A stretch of DNA of 64,000 bases, from the NCBI RefSeq assembly GCF_905147045.1, contig NC_065898.1, positions 4,588,001-4,652,000 of the forward strand, read 5' to 3'. Numbering within the stretch: position 1 is the stretch's first letter; each line of letters opens with the position of its first letter. Below the pieces are notes generated by a model that searched no databases, was not told the origin of the DNA, and worked only from the letters and a program-made list of their open reading frames with translations. Of the stretch, positions 25,113-37,101 are shown one piece after another. This DNA comes from Nymphalis io. Its lineage: Eukaryota > Arthropoda > Insecta > Lepidoptera > Nymphalidae. A program made the translations under genes and the position numbers.

Positions 25113-25400
25113 GATGTCCTCAAATCAAATCAAATCAAATCAATGTAATCTCAAGAGAACCAACTGCGCAGGACATATTATAGTGCACAAGTGTGTGCTC
25201 AAACACAGATGCACTCTCTATTGCCTCACTCTCATAATCGGATCGGATGCCAATCCGACAGATACGATTGGAAAGAGTTCAGGCGCAGGACCAACGGCTT
25301 TACGTGAGTTCCGAGGCACGGAAGTGTGTGCACTTCCGACTTCCAGGCTGCTGGCTACTTCTGAGAATCTTCGAGAGAAAAACCCTTACCTTCTATTTTG
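25113..25400 (-). mobile_element. SINE family 3, 5'-truncated, with (CAAAT)n tail
   Basis: The minus-strand tail is a simple repeat, four CAAAT units at 25121-25140 on the + strand. The body has GTGCACAAGTGTGTGC and AGTTCAGGCGCAGGACCAAC. The tRNA-like head is missing. Confidence 0.85.
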
Positions 25401-26112
25401 ACATACTAATGTATTATTGAAGTCTATGTTACAGATTATATAAATAAAAAAATAAATAAAGAAATACTAATTTTATTTATTTAACGCAGCTGCTATGCAA
25501 AAGCACAACTAGGCCATACGCTTTATCTGAATATTCATAAACTAAATTATGCATTCTCTGTTTGTACACGGGGACGTAAAAAAGGATGCTGTGTGACAAA
25601 TAGCTTCTCGTAAAGCCTTGGAGAGCGCCACCTTGTTCACTGTCAGCGCGATTTTTATATCCAGCTTGTAAATGTCAATTAATTCACTTCCCCTTTACAT
25701 TTTCGGGTTAATATATACCGAATTAAAAAAAAAAATTGTTGTTTCGATATAAGAAGTTTTTTTTAAAATGCTATGCCATTTTAATTTTTAAAACCTTTTT
25801 TTTGAACAGAATAAGAATCATAATGTATTTTTGAAAAAAAAAAATAGGGAAGGTCCAATTCGCACCCCATTTAGAAACAAATATCGTTTATTTGATTTTA
25901 ACAATCAGAACTTATATGAAGAAGTCAAATAATTCTAATATCTTATAACTTAACAATAATGAGAATCACTTGAATTGTTATTGAAAATACGAGTTAAAAG
26001 GACACATTATTTGATTATTCTATTCATAAGAAAAAAAACATTAATAACTATTTATTGATTTTTATAATTAATACTAGTTTTTCTTGAATTCTATGCTTTC
26101 ATGGATTCTTCA
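25401..26112. other. Intergenic sequence
   Basis: AT-rich, with a GC-richer stretch at 25560-25700 (GAGAGCGCCACCTTGTTCAC). Nothing recognised. Confidence 0.45.
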
Positions 26113-26363
26113 CTTAATATAGTTTTTTTTTTTATAGGATAGGAAGGCGGACGAGCATATGGGCCACCTGATGGTAAGTGGTCACCAAACGCCCTTAGAC
26201 ATTAGCATTGTAAGAAATGTTAACCATTGCTTACATCACCAATGCGCCACCAACCTTGGGAACTAAGATTTTATGTCCCTTGTGCCTGTAATTACACTGG
26301 CTCACTCACCCTTCAAACCGGAACACAACAATATTAAGTATTGCTGTTTTAAACTTAGTATAG
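26113..26363 (-). mobile_element. SINE family 2, 5'-truncated, with target-site duplication
   Basis: The element is flanked by CTTAATATAG (26113-26122) and CTTAGTATAG (26354-26363), a 10-base duplication with one mismatch. The head is missing beyond CAAGTATTGCTGTTTT-like sequence, consistent with incomplete reverse transcription. Confidence 0.85.
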
Positions 26364-27302
26364 GCAGTTGTTGTTTGTACAATATGTGGCGTGCGCTTCG
26401 TATCAGTTAATTGCTTAAAAATATATATATATATAGGCAAAATAACAAGAGTTAGGTTAGGTTGGTTAGTTATTAGCTATTTATGTATATTAATGAAATT
26501 AAATAAATTAAAAACCTAAATAAAATTTAAGGTCAAAAATAATTTTCATACAACTAAAGCGTCCGTGATGGATATAAAGACTTTATGCCATTAACCGTTT
26601 GCTGCTTCATTATAAACAATTAAACATACATGTAATTATTTATCAGGTAAATTGTTTTAAAAATTTATACTATATTAAAAACTAAAAGCTAGTGATTAAT
26701 AATTACTTTAATTAAAATCATTTAAATTAAGAAAAAAAAGAATGATTTTTCATTTCAATGAAATGAATGAAAAAAATCAAATTTTTTTATTTAAATGATT
26801 GTGTCAGTATTTCTTTCGGAAAACGAGATGTTTACTCCACTGAGCATATAATAATTATAACATAAATTCAACAAAGGAAAAAAATAGTGAACTTGATCGG
26901 ATTAGAAGCTACAACCAGTTAGAAATACATATTCCATCCACTGAGCCATCTCGGCTCACATTAAAAGGATAAAGATTTGAAATAATAGCTCTGTCATAAT
27001 AAAACCGACCAAAAAAAGTACGCCTACGCGTTGCAATCCAAGCGATTGAATGGGGTGCATTTTTATTTTGCACAATAACCATCGAGTGCACGGGGCGGGG
27101 CGGGCCGCGATTATGGCTGTGTTTTTATTTTATTTGCTACGTAGATACCTTTTACATCGTCGTTCAATTACCGAAGCGTACTCTGTTGTTGGATTTGTAT
27201 GGACTCGTGTTAACAAATTGATACATGTTTCTATGATACCTTTAATTTTGATATTTACATTCAATGAGTAATTTTTATTTGATTTATTTACGATCACGAT
27301 AA
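26364..27302. other. Intergenic sequence with a SINE relic and a GC-rich patch
   Basis: CCACTGAGCCATCTCGGCTC (26938-26957) is the head edge of a minus-strand family 1 SINE with nothing else left. CACGGGGCGGGGCGGGCCGCG (about 27079-27099) is a GC-box-like patch. An AT dinucleotide run is at about 26420-26437. Confidence 0.5.
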
Positions 27303-27515
27303 TCGTAATCATATGGTACGGTACTCCGACTTGACGGGAGAGAAATCAGGCTCAGGACCAACGGCTTTGCATACTTTCCGAGTCCTGGGAGTGTAAAAAG
27401 ACCAAATTTCCAGTCAGGCTGCTACTAAAAATATGTTGACGGAAAATTCAATACTATATTGGCTCGATTTGAACCCAGGATTCGGAGTTAGCAGTCTTAC
27501 GACGTCGCAACCCAG
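27303..27515 (-). mobile_element. SINE family 3, diverged
   Basis: Keeps AGGACCAACGGCTTTGCA, GGCTGCTACT and a B-box-like TTTGAACCCAGGA near the head, with many changes. Confidence 0.7.
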
Positions 27516-28042
27516 GAATGTAGGACGCATCGTAAGAACTCGCGAATTGATTCGTAGGTAAAGTAAATATGTTTACCTAACTATGGTAGAGACAAATTAC
27601 CTCACGAAATCGCATCGCAGTAATTCACTTCACAGCTCTCTATGTTACGACTTCGCAGTTTTAGCCCCTATAAGCTAACCATAAGAACAAATAGGTAGAA
27701 ATTGCTTTGAGATATATATATATATATTAGTTAGATAAGATTATGGACATGCAACTGCCTAATGGCATAAATCACTGATAATCCTGATTTGACTCCAAAG
27801 TCTTCTTGGTTATCAAACTGGTCATAATGGTATCGTATATTCAAATCAAGAGAAGTACTTCTGAATTTTAATATGCTTATTTTGTTGACAGACGAGTATT
27901 ACTCGTGTGTAGCCGTGAGGCCTGAGGGGAAATAGTGTAAGGAAACCTCGGGACAAATTCTACTTATTTGTTCCGATAGGTTCCCGATACTATGCCGATC
28001 CAACTTCGACTGAATCGTAACTGAATCGTTGATTTATGTTAT
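27516..28042. other. Intergenic sequence
   Basis: AT dinucleotide run at 27712-27728. Nothing else recognised. Confidence 0.45.
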
Positions 28043-28328
28043 GTTTTTTATGTTGTATTTAGGCAACGGACAAAATCTGATGATAAGTGATCACCATTGC
28101 CCATAGACATAGGCGACGTAAGAAATATTAACCACTCATTATATCACCAATGCGCCACCAACCTTGGGAACGGAGATGTTATGTCCCTTGTCTGTCTTGC
28201 CTGTAGTTAGACTGGCTCACTCATCGTTCAAAGCGGAACGCAACAATAATAAGTATTGCTATTTAGCGGTAGGATATCTGATGAATGGATGGTACTTATC
28301 CAGACGGGCTTTCACAAAGCCCTACCAC
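28043..28328 (-). mobile_element. SINE family 2, diverged, near full length
   Basis: CACCAACCTTGGGAACGGAG, GGCTCACTCATCGTTCAAAG and CTATTTAGCGGTAGGATATC match the family with substitutions; the T-run marking the tail is decayed. Confidence 0.8.
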
Positions 28329-29343
28329 ATTTTGACCACGATTTTCGATTCGATTGGGATAAAGTGACAATTTATTTAATAAAAAAATTGCCTCTGCATG
28401 TGTTGGATGAAATGATTTGACCTTTATATATATCCAGTATGTTGAATAAATAGATAATATAAATATATTGAAACACATCTAGTGCATTACTTAAACTTAT
28501 TACATCAATATAAGTCGAGTGCGAAGTTACTCTTACATAAAATATATACTAACTTAAATTTATCTGAGGTTACTAAGCTTTCCAAAGAGAACCTCGTGAC
28601 GTACAAATAAACTTGATATGGTATAAATTGTAAGGTCACGTCCACACTAACCTACGCGCCCACGCACAATGATTGCGCTTGCCTTGACATTAGTTCGACT
28701 GTCGCGGCTGAGAGCATGAGCTTACACTGAGATCACACACAGCTATAATAATTAGACATGAATGTATGTTTCTATTCCATAGCCTAGCTTCGAAGGATTT
28801 TTTTGAATTATTTTTTATTCGTTCTTTTTCTAATTTTATAGTTTTAAATATTACTATGTCATTTTAAACTAAGAATTATTTTTTAACGGTCAAATCCTAA
28901 TATATTTAAACAATAAAAGAAAATATATAAGAGATTAATTACATAAATAAAAAACATAAAATTGTTAATTTCTTATTATTTATTCAGCGCGACAAGCGTT
29001 TTCTTCGTTAACAATATTTTTTCTTCGTTTCAAGAATAATTATCCGATTATAACAACTTTAATAATTCTACATCGGGATGGCGAAAGAATCTTAAGAAAT
29101 TTTATATGATTAAAATATGGTTAAAAGTAGCACTTAGTTTATCCATTACATATTAGTGTAATTATATATAATGCATCCTTAGGATCTAGTGAGCTAGTTG
29201 TTCACCAATACTAAAAATTCATCTTCTCTTTCACTCATACTATAAACATATAATATTATCCTTGTCATTAAACAAAAACATTCCAATTTCATATATAGAA
29301 TTATTGATATAATGAGTTTACGTGCGACTGTGAGACTTTTTTT
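28329..29343. other. Intergenic sequence
   Basis: AT-rich. A GC-richer patch at 28630-28740 (CTACGCGCCCACGCACAATG) is apparently single-copy. No gene recognised. Confidence 0.45.
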
Positions 29344-29641
29344 ACTGGTGGTAGGGCTTTGTGCAAGCTCGTCTGGGTAGGTACCACCCACTCATCAGAT
29401 ATTCTACCGCAAAACAGCAATACTTGATATTGTTGTGTTCCGGTTTGAAGGGTGAGTGAGCCAGTGTAATTACAGGCACAAGGGACATAAAATCTTAGTT
29501 CCCAAGGTTGGTGGCGCATTGGATATGTAAGCGATGGTTGACATTTCTTACAATGCTAATGTCTAAGAGCGTTGGTGACCACTTACCATCAGGTGGCCCA
29601 TATACTCGTCCGCCTTCCTATTCTATAAAAAAAAAAAAAAA
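29344..29641 (+). mobile_element. SINE family 2, full length with A-tail
   Basis: Near-consensus copy ending in CTATA plus about 15 A. ACTTTT occurs just before the head and just after the tail, a possible short target duplication. Likely recent. Confidence 0.9.
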
Positions 29642-29900
29642 CTTTTATATGGGAAAGAGTTGAGTTCTAAAGTGTTCTAAGTGACACGGACGTGTTCTAA
29701 GTATATGAGACTTAATTCACATTATCTTTATATCCCTTTAACTAATCGTAAGTTCTAATTGGACACAAGCTTAATGTTAATGCCTATATTATTTTAACGA
29801 AAACATCATGAATAAAAACATAATATTAATATGACTTCTTAAAATGGACTAGTTTAATTAATTCATTAAAAACAATAATACCAAAATAAGCAATAAAATA
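29642..29900. other. AT-rich intergenic sequence
   Basis: Nothing recognised. Confidence 0.5.
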
Positions 29901-30170
29901 TATTACACTTACAGTAATGTCTCACTGCTGGGCTAAGGCATCCTCTAGCGGAGCTGGAGCGTGAGGAGAGGTCCTCCGCTGACTCGCTTCGCCGAAGAAG
30001 ACCGGGGAGAAGGCGTCGGCGCTATGCGCATCTTCTCCTTCCGCCGTAAGTGTTGCCGGGGTTAGAGGGTCTTTGTACCCTGAGAACCCCCACCACGCTG
30101 CTCCAATGCGGGTTGGTAGAATACACATGTGGCATAATTTCAATGGAATTAGACACAATTATTACACTTA
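29901..30170 (-). mobile_element. SINE family 1, 5'-truncated, with a GC-rich foreign segment and target-site duplication
   Basis: TATTACACTTA at 29901-29911 and 30160-30170 is an exact 11-base duplication around the element. The tail-side block (ACTGCTGGGCTAAGG) and body block (ACCACGCTGCTCCAATGC) are normal. Between them about 142 bases (29947-30088), very rich in GC, replace about 35 bases of consensus. The duplication encloses the foreign segment. Confidence 0.85.
29947..30088. other. GC-rich segment inside a SINE copy, origin unknown
   Basis: About 142 bases unlike anything else in the window. AGCGGAG at its left pairs with CTCCGCT at about 29971-29977, and CTTCGCCGAAG is self-complementary. 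It could come from the GC-rich part of a LINE or a host transcript picked up by template switching. Confidence 0.55.
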
Positions 30171-30553
30171 TTTGTTTTATATTTAAAAATAAATTATAAA
30201 TCATACATTAAATATGTATGTTATTAAATAACATCGAATATAAACAGTTTTTGAAAAAACGCCCCATTTACATGAAATGCAAATTTAGTTGCGCATGTGT
30301 GTACTCAGCTTTATAACGTTGAATACCATGTAATACCTGTTCTTGCAGACAAGATTATCGAATTTATTCTTCCTTATCGCGTCTCGATTTACCTCAAATT
30401 ATATGCACTGTTTTATTGTTGTAACCTCAGGCTAAGATAGCGTAATTTGCTAGGTATCGAAAAATTTGATGATTATCACGAACTATCCATCGAATGATTT
30501 ATATAAATTTACCAATATTAGCATTCATATAGAACTATATTAGTCGAAATTTC
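30171..30553. other. AT-rich intergenic sequence
   Basis: Nothing recognised. Confidence 0.5.
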
Positions 30554-30886
30554 GAATTCCCTACAGTAACAGTAACAGCCTGTTAATGTCCCACTGCTGG
30601 GCTAAGGCCTCCTCTCCCATTTGAGGAGAAGGTTTGGAGCTTATTCCACCACGCTGCTCCAATGCGGGTTGGTAGAATACACATGTGGCAGGATTTCAAT
30701 GAAATTAGACAAATACAGGCTTCCTCACGATGTTTTCCTTCACCGTCAATCGGCATCGGCACGAGATGAATTATAAACACAAATTAAGCACATGAAAATT
30801 CAGTGGTGCTTGCCCGGGTTTGAACCCACGATTATCGGTTAAGATTCACGCGTTCGAACCACTGGGCCATCTCGGCGAATTCCCTA
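30554..30886 (-). mobile_element. SINE family 1, full length, with 10-bp target-site duplication
   Basis: GAATTCCCTA at 30554-30563 and 30877-30886 flanks the element exactly. The minus-strand tail reads GTTACTGTTACTG, two units of a TTACTG repeat, which defines the 3' end of this family. Close to consensus, likely recent. Confidence 0.93.
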
Positions 30887-31559
30887 ATATGTAATATATT
30901 AGTAGCGGTTCATTTATCTATACCAAGGTTTCAAGCTGTCATACCAATTTTATCTAAATCGGTTCATCTATAATCTACAACAGACAGACAAGTCACACTT
31001 ATAATATTTATGTATAAATACTAGCATATATCTGACCTTTGTATCATATCATCATTTTTCATGCTTGAATTTTGTTTTTTTCAATATCTTTTATCTTTCA
31101 TTGAAATTCAAATATCGAATTCGATGATCAATTTTCACCAATATTTAATCTACATGTGTATTATTCATGAACAACACAGAAGTCTTAAAGGCCAATATTT
31201 CTGCTTATTCAACTCAAAACATGCTAAGAATTCCATAACAGACGTTTTTTAGATACAATATAGATAATGACAGTTGCACAAAGAAACATTATGTTGATCA
31301 GGTTGATGAGTTAAAATAATGATAGGTAACAAATATCAGTTACAAATTTAAGGACGTGTAATCCAATGAACAAAAACCTCGGTAGAACCAATCCGTTATC
31401 TCACATGAAACCGCACACCGAGATTTTAAATCTCAAAAATCATTACGATAAGATAAAGATACATCAACCAATAATATACGACCAGGTATGAAGGTCTCTA
31501 TATAACATTTAAAAAGTAAAATATTAATTTTGATTAACAGGACGAGAGTGTCAAGTTAA
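30887..31559. other. Intergenic sequence with a dispersed-repeat relic
   Basis: TCTAAATCGGTTCATCTATA, ACAGACAGACAAGTCACAC and TATAATATTTATG at about 30953-31025 are a minus-strand relic of the GAACCGATTTTGATG repeat. The rest is AT-rich. Confidence 0.45.
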
Positions 31560-31745
31560 AATGGCGATAAGGACGGAACATCCGAATCTTAATTAGACTC
31601 TGTAGTGACCGTCAGGGCGGATTAAAAGTTCGTTTCATCAGAGAGTTGTTTTCTGCATGAGAGCGTTCGCCGGCGCCTGCGCATACCTGCCCGGCGCCTT
31701 TTAAGGTGCAGCGTTATCGATCGAATTTAGATCGTGTTACGTGTC
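31560..31745. promoter_or_regulatory. GC-rich single-copy island
   Basis: Contains GCCGGCGCCTGCGCATACC and CCCGGCGCC, so the word GGCGCC occurs twice, then TTATCGATCGAA. No open frame or repeat match. Candidate regulatory element by composition only. Confidence 0.3.
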
Positions 31746-33086
31746 TGGATTTTTCCAATTGAACGTAATGATGAACATTGGATTTCAAATGTCTTTCTCG
31801 ACATAAAATTGAATGATAAAGATTTCTTAATGACGAAGGTCCCCAAATAAAATGAATATAAAAATGATGAAATAAAACTGGTATGATTTATTTTATCGTT
31901 CGGTTCTGTGACTCAACACGATGATGAAACTGTTTTATTATGTTTGACAACATGAAAAAAATAATTTACACTAACACGAATCTAAGCCATTTGCAAATCG
32001 TATAATTTTTACATATAATAAAAATATTGACAATTTTAATGACAACACAAGAGTACCCAAACGAAGATTAACGGCAAAAGTTAATTAAATCACAAAGATA
32101 TTTAGTTAACAGTTAAAATGTGACTTCTAAGGGATTTTTCAGATTAACTTGACAGGATTAAAGTATAATACAATGTTATGTCTATGAAGCTGAATCTTTT
32201 ATCTAAACCGGAATGAAGACGGTAGCTGCCTGACGTCCTCGTTCCTTTGTAAATCATTAACATTAAACTTTCCATGGACGCAGCAAAACTCATGACAAAG
32301 GATTTTACTGTTTGCCTTTCGTAAATGCGACTTTTTTCACTGATATTATCAATTTTAAAGTATAAAGAGATGTCTCAATATGTCGTAAATCCATCAGTAG
32401 TAAACAAGCCCCGAGTATTCACTGTCCTTCGCCTCACCAGCAACTGGGTGGGATTATTTTTTTTCTCAACAATAAATTTACATAGAAAATCCGATTAACT
32501 TTCGTTCCAAAACTTTGGTCAGATAATCTCTAGGATGAAGAAACACTGGCCGTTTGTTTGAGGACTTTGTCCCTTTTTTACTCCGTGGGATAATAACGAA
32601 AACAATATTATGGGTGTTTGTTTGCATTCACTGTTGTAAATAAAGGATCGTGAAAACCTTAGTGTTATTCTTTACTTTAAAGTTGTCACTAAGACGTGTA
32701 TTAGTAATAGGATTATGAGTTTTAATTTTCTTAATACATTTAACGTGCCAAAATTGTTTTAGCGTAGATTTTTTTATACGACAATAAGAAATAATTTTAG
32801 TACAGTTAACAATTACAAAAAAATAATATTTTATATACTAATTATTATGAATGTAATATACCTTCATACATAATGATGCAATTTCGTATAATTTTTATAT
32901 TGTGTACTTATAGCTGTAGTCATGTACATAATATGCCTTGCTAATTAATGAGCTATAATAAATAAATATTATAATAAATAAATAAATAATTACATGTTTT
33001 ATATATTCAATAAAAATCTTTCACTTTACATTTTTTAAATAGCCCTTAAAATAAATTTAATTATCTTTACATTATTCTTCAAATCT
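31746..33086. other. Intergenic sequence
   Basis: AT-rich to moderate composition. No gene, RNA or repeat recognised. Confidence 0.45.
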
Positions 33087-33443
33087 CCTTAAAGATATGA
33101 CCTAAATCAGTAACTGTACAGTAACAGCCTGTTAATGTCCCACTGATGGGCTAAGGCTTTCTCCCTTTTGATGAGATGGATTGGAGCTTATTCCACCACG
33201 CTGCTCCAATGCGGGTTGGTAGAATACACATGTGGCTGAATTTCAATGAAATTGGACACATGCAGGTTTCCTCACGATGTTTTCCTTCACTTCAAGCACG
33301 AGATGAATTATAATCACAATTTAGCACATGAAAATTCAGTGGTGCTTGCCCAGGTTTGAACCCACGATCATGGGTTAAGTAAGATCATGGTTCACGCGTT
33401 CTAACTACTAGACCATCTCGGCTCCTTAAAAAACTGACCTAAA
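33087..33443 (-). mobile_element. SINE family 1, full length, with imperfect target-site duplication
   Basis: The flanks at 33087-33106 and 33424-33443 share CCTTAAA and TGACCTAAA with mismatches between, a duplication of about 20 bases that has aged. Near the B-box a short tandem duplication has produced a second copy of GATCATGG. Confidence 0.85.
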
Positions 33444-35066
33444 ACATTGAGTACAAATCTGCACTCATTAATCTGTTTCAAAAACCCATAATATCGATTC
33501 CATTCGAAATATAAATCAATGCATATCGAATAAAATTCTATAATCGATTAAAATCATCTATAAATGAGAATCGAAGATACAAAACAAGAGATGTAGCAAC
33601 TATTTACATACCGGCTGTCGTTGTAATCGTATACACTTGAAACGTCATCATTATAGCCACAGACCCGGCGGGCCCATCATCAGCTAGGAATTATCGCTCA
33701 ATTCCAATCATATAAATTTGTAATGAAAACGGCTGTAGTAGTGATATCATCGACTTTGTAATTTGTTGATTTTTCATTGAAATGCATCTCTTTAATGCTT
33801 AGAGAATGTATTAGAAAGTTTATTTATGTTGTTTTTTTTTTGTGTTCACATTTAAGGCTTGAGCTTAATTTCGTTTCACAGGCTTTCTACGAGCCTGTCT
33901 GGGTTTGGTCCATTCCTCAATTATTCTAATGCTAAGCATCAATAATTTTAACAAAAAATTATATATAATTAAGTACTCCCAAATAAGCCTTATGCATACA
34001 TATATCAATTATATTAACTTCTAAAAATAAACAACAATATTGACACAATCAATATGTTATAAATTATAATTTAAATCGATTTGTTTGAGTTTTATTAAAA
34101 TTTAAATTGTAAGACTTTTTAATGCTTAGTAACACAAAAAACAAAAAATTTATAAATGGAACGAAAATTAGACAGTGAAGCAATAATAATTTTACTTTTT
34201 ATTTAAATAAAAAAGTAACGTCAGTTCCTATAAAGTAGATAGACTTTTTAATTTTCGAAAGTATTTCAGTATCTACTGCTTAGCAGGCAAGATCCTCAAA
34301 TAGATCCTGTATCGACCAAGGTGGTCTCCTTATCGGCACAGCGTCCTCTGTCGCTTCTACTAAGACATTTCACCTTTTTTATTACTATGCTCTTCGCGAC
34401 TTCACCATACCGCAAACTTTATTTATCGTTAACAACAGCACGTGTAACCCTTATTACAATGTGATAGAGTCGATAATAGTCTGCCATTATGCTTCATGTG
34501 GTTTCTATAAAAACAGTTTCGTTCATAGTTTTATCTTCGTCTGCTTTCTCACCTTTTTACGACGCAACGTGTGACTCGAAGTGTCGTTGATACAATTATC
34601 GATTAGGTAATATTATCGGAGTCGATCTATTGTCTTCCGGTTATTTTTGTTGATTTAGGCCGGTCTATGTAATTTAGTGGCGCTATTAGTTTCCTGTCTC
34701 TTTATATGTGCATTTTTTTTCGTTCAATAAGTACGGAAAGGTGTTTTAAAAACAGAACGCGAAATTTATCACTCAATTCTCGTAAGATACGATTTAAAAT
34801 CGTAGTAATATTTGCATATTTTTTTCATCTGTCATAAAGAACTCGAAGCTCGCATGTGGTGGACTAGCAATTGAATTAATTTTTATTGCAAATTATCGTT
34901 AATAAGCAATGGGGGGTTAATATATATATATAGTATGTTTATATATTCTGATTAGCCTGCAACTTTATATGAGTAAAAGTAAGTGATAATGCCACGTTTA
35001 AACAAAGGAAGTGTTTTGAAGTGTTAAACAAAAACTTCTTCTCCTGCTAAGATTGTTGTTGTTGTT
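33444..35066. other. Intergenic sequence
   Basis: Moderately GC-richer patches at 34270-34380 and 34550-34640 have no reading frame. AT-rich elsewhere. Confidence 0.45.
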
Positions 35067-35115
35067 GTACATACATACAACATAAATTTGTCTAATTTAA
35101 GTTGTATGTATGTAC
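35067..35115. repeat. 22-bp hairpin (one mismatch) after a (GTT)n run
   Basis: GTACATACATACAAC (35067-35081) pairs exactly with 35101-35115. After one mismatch, six more pairs (35083-35088 with 35094-35099) close a five-base loop. A GTT repeat lies immediately upstream at about 35052-35066. The 49-base span is short for an insect microRNA precursor. Confidence 0.65.
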
Positions 35116-35911
35116 TTGGTAGTTATTTTTAAACTTTTCGTTAGTTGTTGTAATGGGCCCGATATTTGGAATTACAACATTTTGATAAGCTTTTATTGTT
35201 TTATATGCACAAGATTATTTGTTTTTAGATGAATGCCTATATGCTCACTTGTGTATTACATACTTTTTTATGGTGAAGGTTTATATACTTTGCATATTTA
35301 GAGTATAAACGTTTCTATAAAAGTTCTAAATATTAAAAAAGAGCGTTAGCAACTACACATGATAGACGTGCAAATTAGCGTTGGATTGCTTTCATTTTGT
35401 AACGTTACACGTTAAAACGTCGCACGACTGGAATTAAGTTTAACTTTGAAAATTCGCCAAATTCACCACGACAACTTTTTAAAAATATTTAAAAAACACG
35501 CACAGACAAGAACTGTTCCAGTTTTATTATATGTAACAGATAACCTACGGAGATGTTTATCACGATGAAATATGCATAATGCGTTCAGATACTATCAAAT
35601 AATTATCAGCGAGATAATCTTCTATTTACAACACATATAAATACACACAGTAGGTTATATTTCAAAGGATACTGTGCTATAATTTAGATGGAAGTATAAT
35701 TTTCACCGCCTACAGAATTGCTACTTCAGTAAAATCACATTATAAATAGTCGGCGGAATCAAATTGCGAGTTTAAATATGCGCGCGTTATTGCATGCGTA
35801 CGTTCGTATAAAGACGTCAAAATGTACGAATGAAAACAAAAACATTTGTATATGTTATTTGTTTTGAAATTATATGATAGTTATTGAATTGTTTATTGGA
35901 ATACAGTATAG
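35116..35911. other. AT-rich intergenic sequence
   Basis: TATGCGCGCGTTATTGCATGCGTACG near 35777-35802 is a local GC spot. Nothing else recognised. Confidence 0.45.
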
Positions 35912-36110
35912 TGGCTCAGTTTCGCAAATAACCTGGGTTTGGCCAGTGAAAAAATTGATAGGTTCCGTGCCTCGGAAAGCACGTAAAATCGATGTTCCGG
36001 CACCTGAATTCTTTCCGGTCGAATCTGATTTCTGTGCTATTGGATTACACCTAATGAGTTGTGTTTGCGCCACATTTATGCACTATTATATATACTTTGC
36101 AGATGACTAA
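35912..36110 (+). mobile_element. SINE family 3, diverged
   Basis: CCTGGGTTTGGCCAG (B-box side of the head), CCGTGCCTCGGAAAGCACGT and GGCACCTGAATTCTTTCCGG follow in order. The tail is decayed. Two opposed short open frames over it are by-products. Confidence 0.8.
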
Positions 36111-36860
36111 TCTCCGATGACACCAATGCTTAGTGTATACGGTATATATTTTGCTGTGATTAAGTAAATAAGTATTTACTTTGGGTCTCGATAACTCAAA
36201 ATAAAATAAGTATGGAGCAAAACAGTTGAACGAGTCAATTTCTATGTCAAAAATTATAAAAAAAAAACTGTTTCTTTTTATAAGCATAATAAATTACTTA
36301 TATTTCCTACGAATTAATAATGAAAAACACAAATTGATGACATTTGTTTTGCTGACTTTACTACAATAGACGGAATTTAATGCGATCCCGTCTGCGCGTG
36401 CGCAAAACATAACACTACAAATTGTAATGTTCTCGAGTTGGATTTACTCTGCGACACTTTGATCTATACTTATAACTCAATGAGCGTAACCTAAGACTGA
36501 AGTTTTAAGTGTGCACGTATTTTTGTATTTACATATGTGTATGTATGTCTTAAGTGTGTAACTAAAGATTAAACAGTTCAGTGTTAAAGGGCAATATGAA
36601 CTTTTATCTGAAATATGAGTCAATTAAAATATTAAATAATGTAGTAACATATACATAACTTTTGGATGGGATTTCTCGTGTCGCTTCGTGTCATATCGTG
36701 TCGTAAATGTCGTTTACAATTGTAACCTTGAATCCTCACAAATCAACTAACAATCGGGTGTACAATTTACACATCTACACTCCTATATGTAATAATATAA
36801 ATAAATAAAATAAAAATAAATATTGTTCCACTAATTTGTAATATCATTAATCGTAAAATA
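36111..36860. other. Intergenic sequence
   Basis: GATCCCGTCTGCGCGTGCGC at about 36383-36402 is a GC spot. TCGTGTCGCTTCGTGTCATATC at about 36676 is a degenerate TCGTGTC repeat. No gene seen. Confidence 0.45.
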
Positions 36861-37101
36861 GCCGAGCTGACCCAATGGTTAGAACTCGTGAATTGCAACT
36901 TCAAACTTAGGCGAGGACCACTTAATTTTAATGTGCTTAACATGAAACTAGTGATCCTCGCCTTTGTGTTTATATAGAGAAAACTTGCATGAGACAGATA
37001 CATATCTGTCATCTGATGAGCAGCGCTGTGGAAACAGCGCCACAACCTTCTCCCAAATAGGAGAGGAAGCCTTAGCCCAACAGTGGAACATTTACAGACT
37101 T
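36861..37101 (+). mobile_element. SINE family 1, divergent subfamily
   Basis: Head GCCGAGCTGACCCAATGGTTAG, body CTTGCATGAGACAG, and 3' part GGAGAGGAAGCCTTAGCCCA. It differs from the other copies by several blocks (CAGCGCTGTGGAAACAGCGC in place of the usual text), so it may be an older subfamily. AGGCGAGGA (36912-36920) and TCCTCGCCT (36956-36964) form an inverted repeat inside it. Confidence 0.75.

Noticed and set aside
25121..25143. Independent CAAAT microsatellite
   Set aside because: It is the 3' tail of the adjoining family 3 SINE, so not a separate feature.
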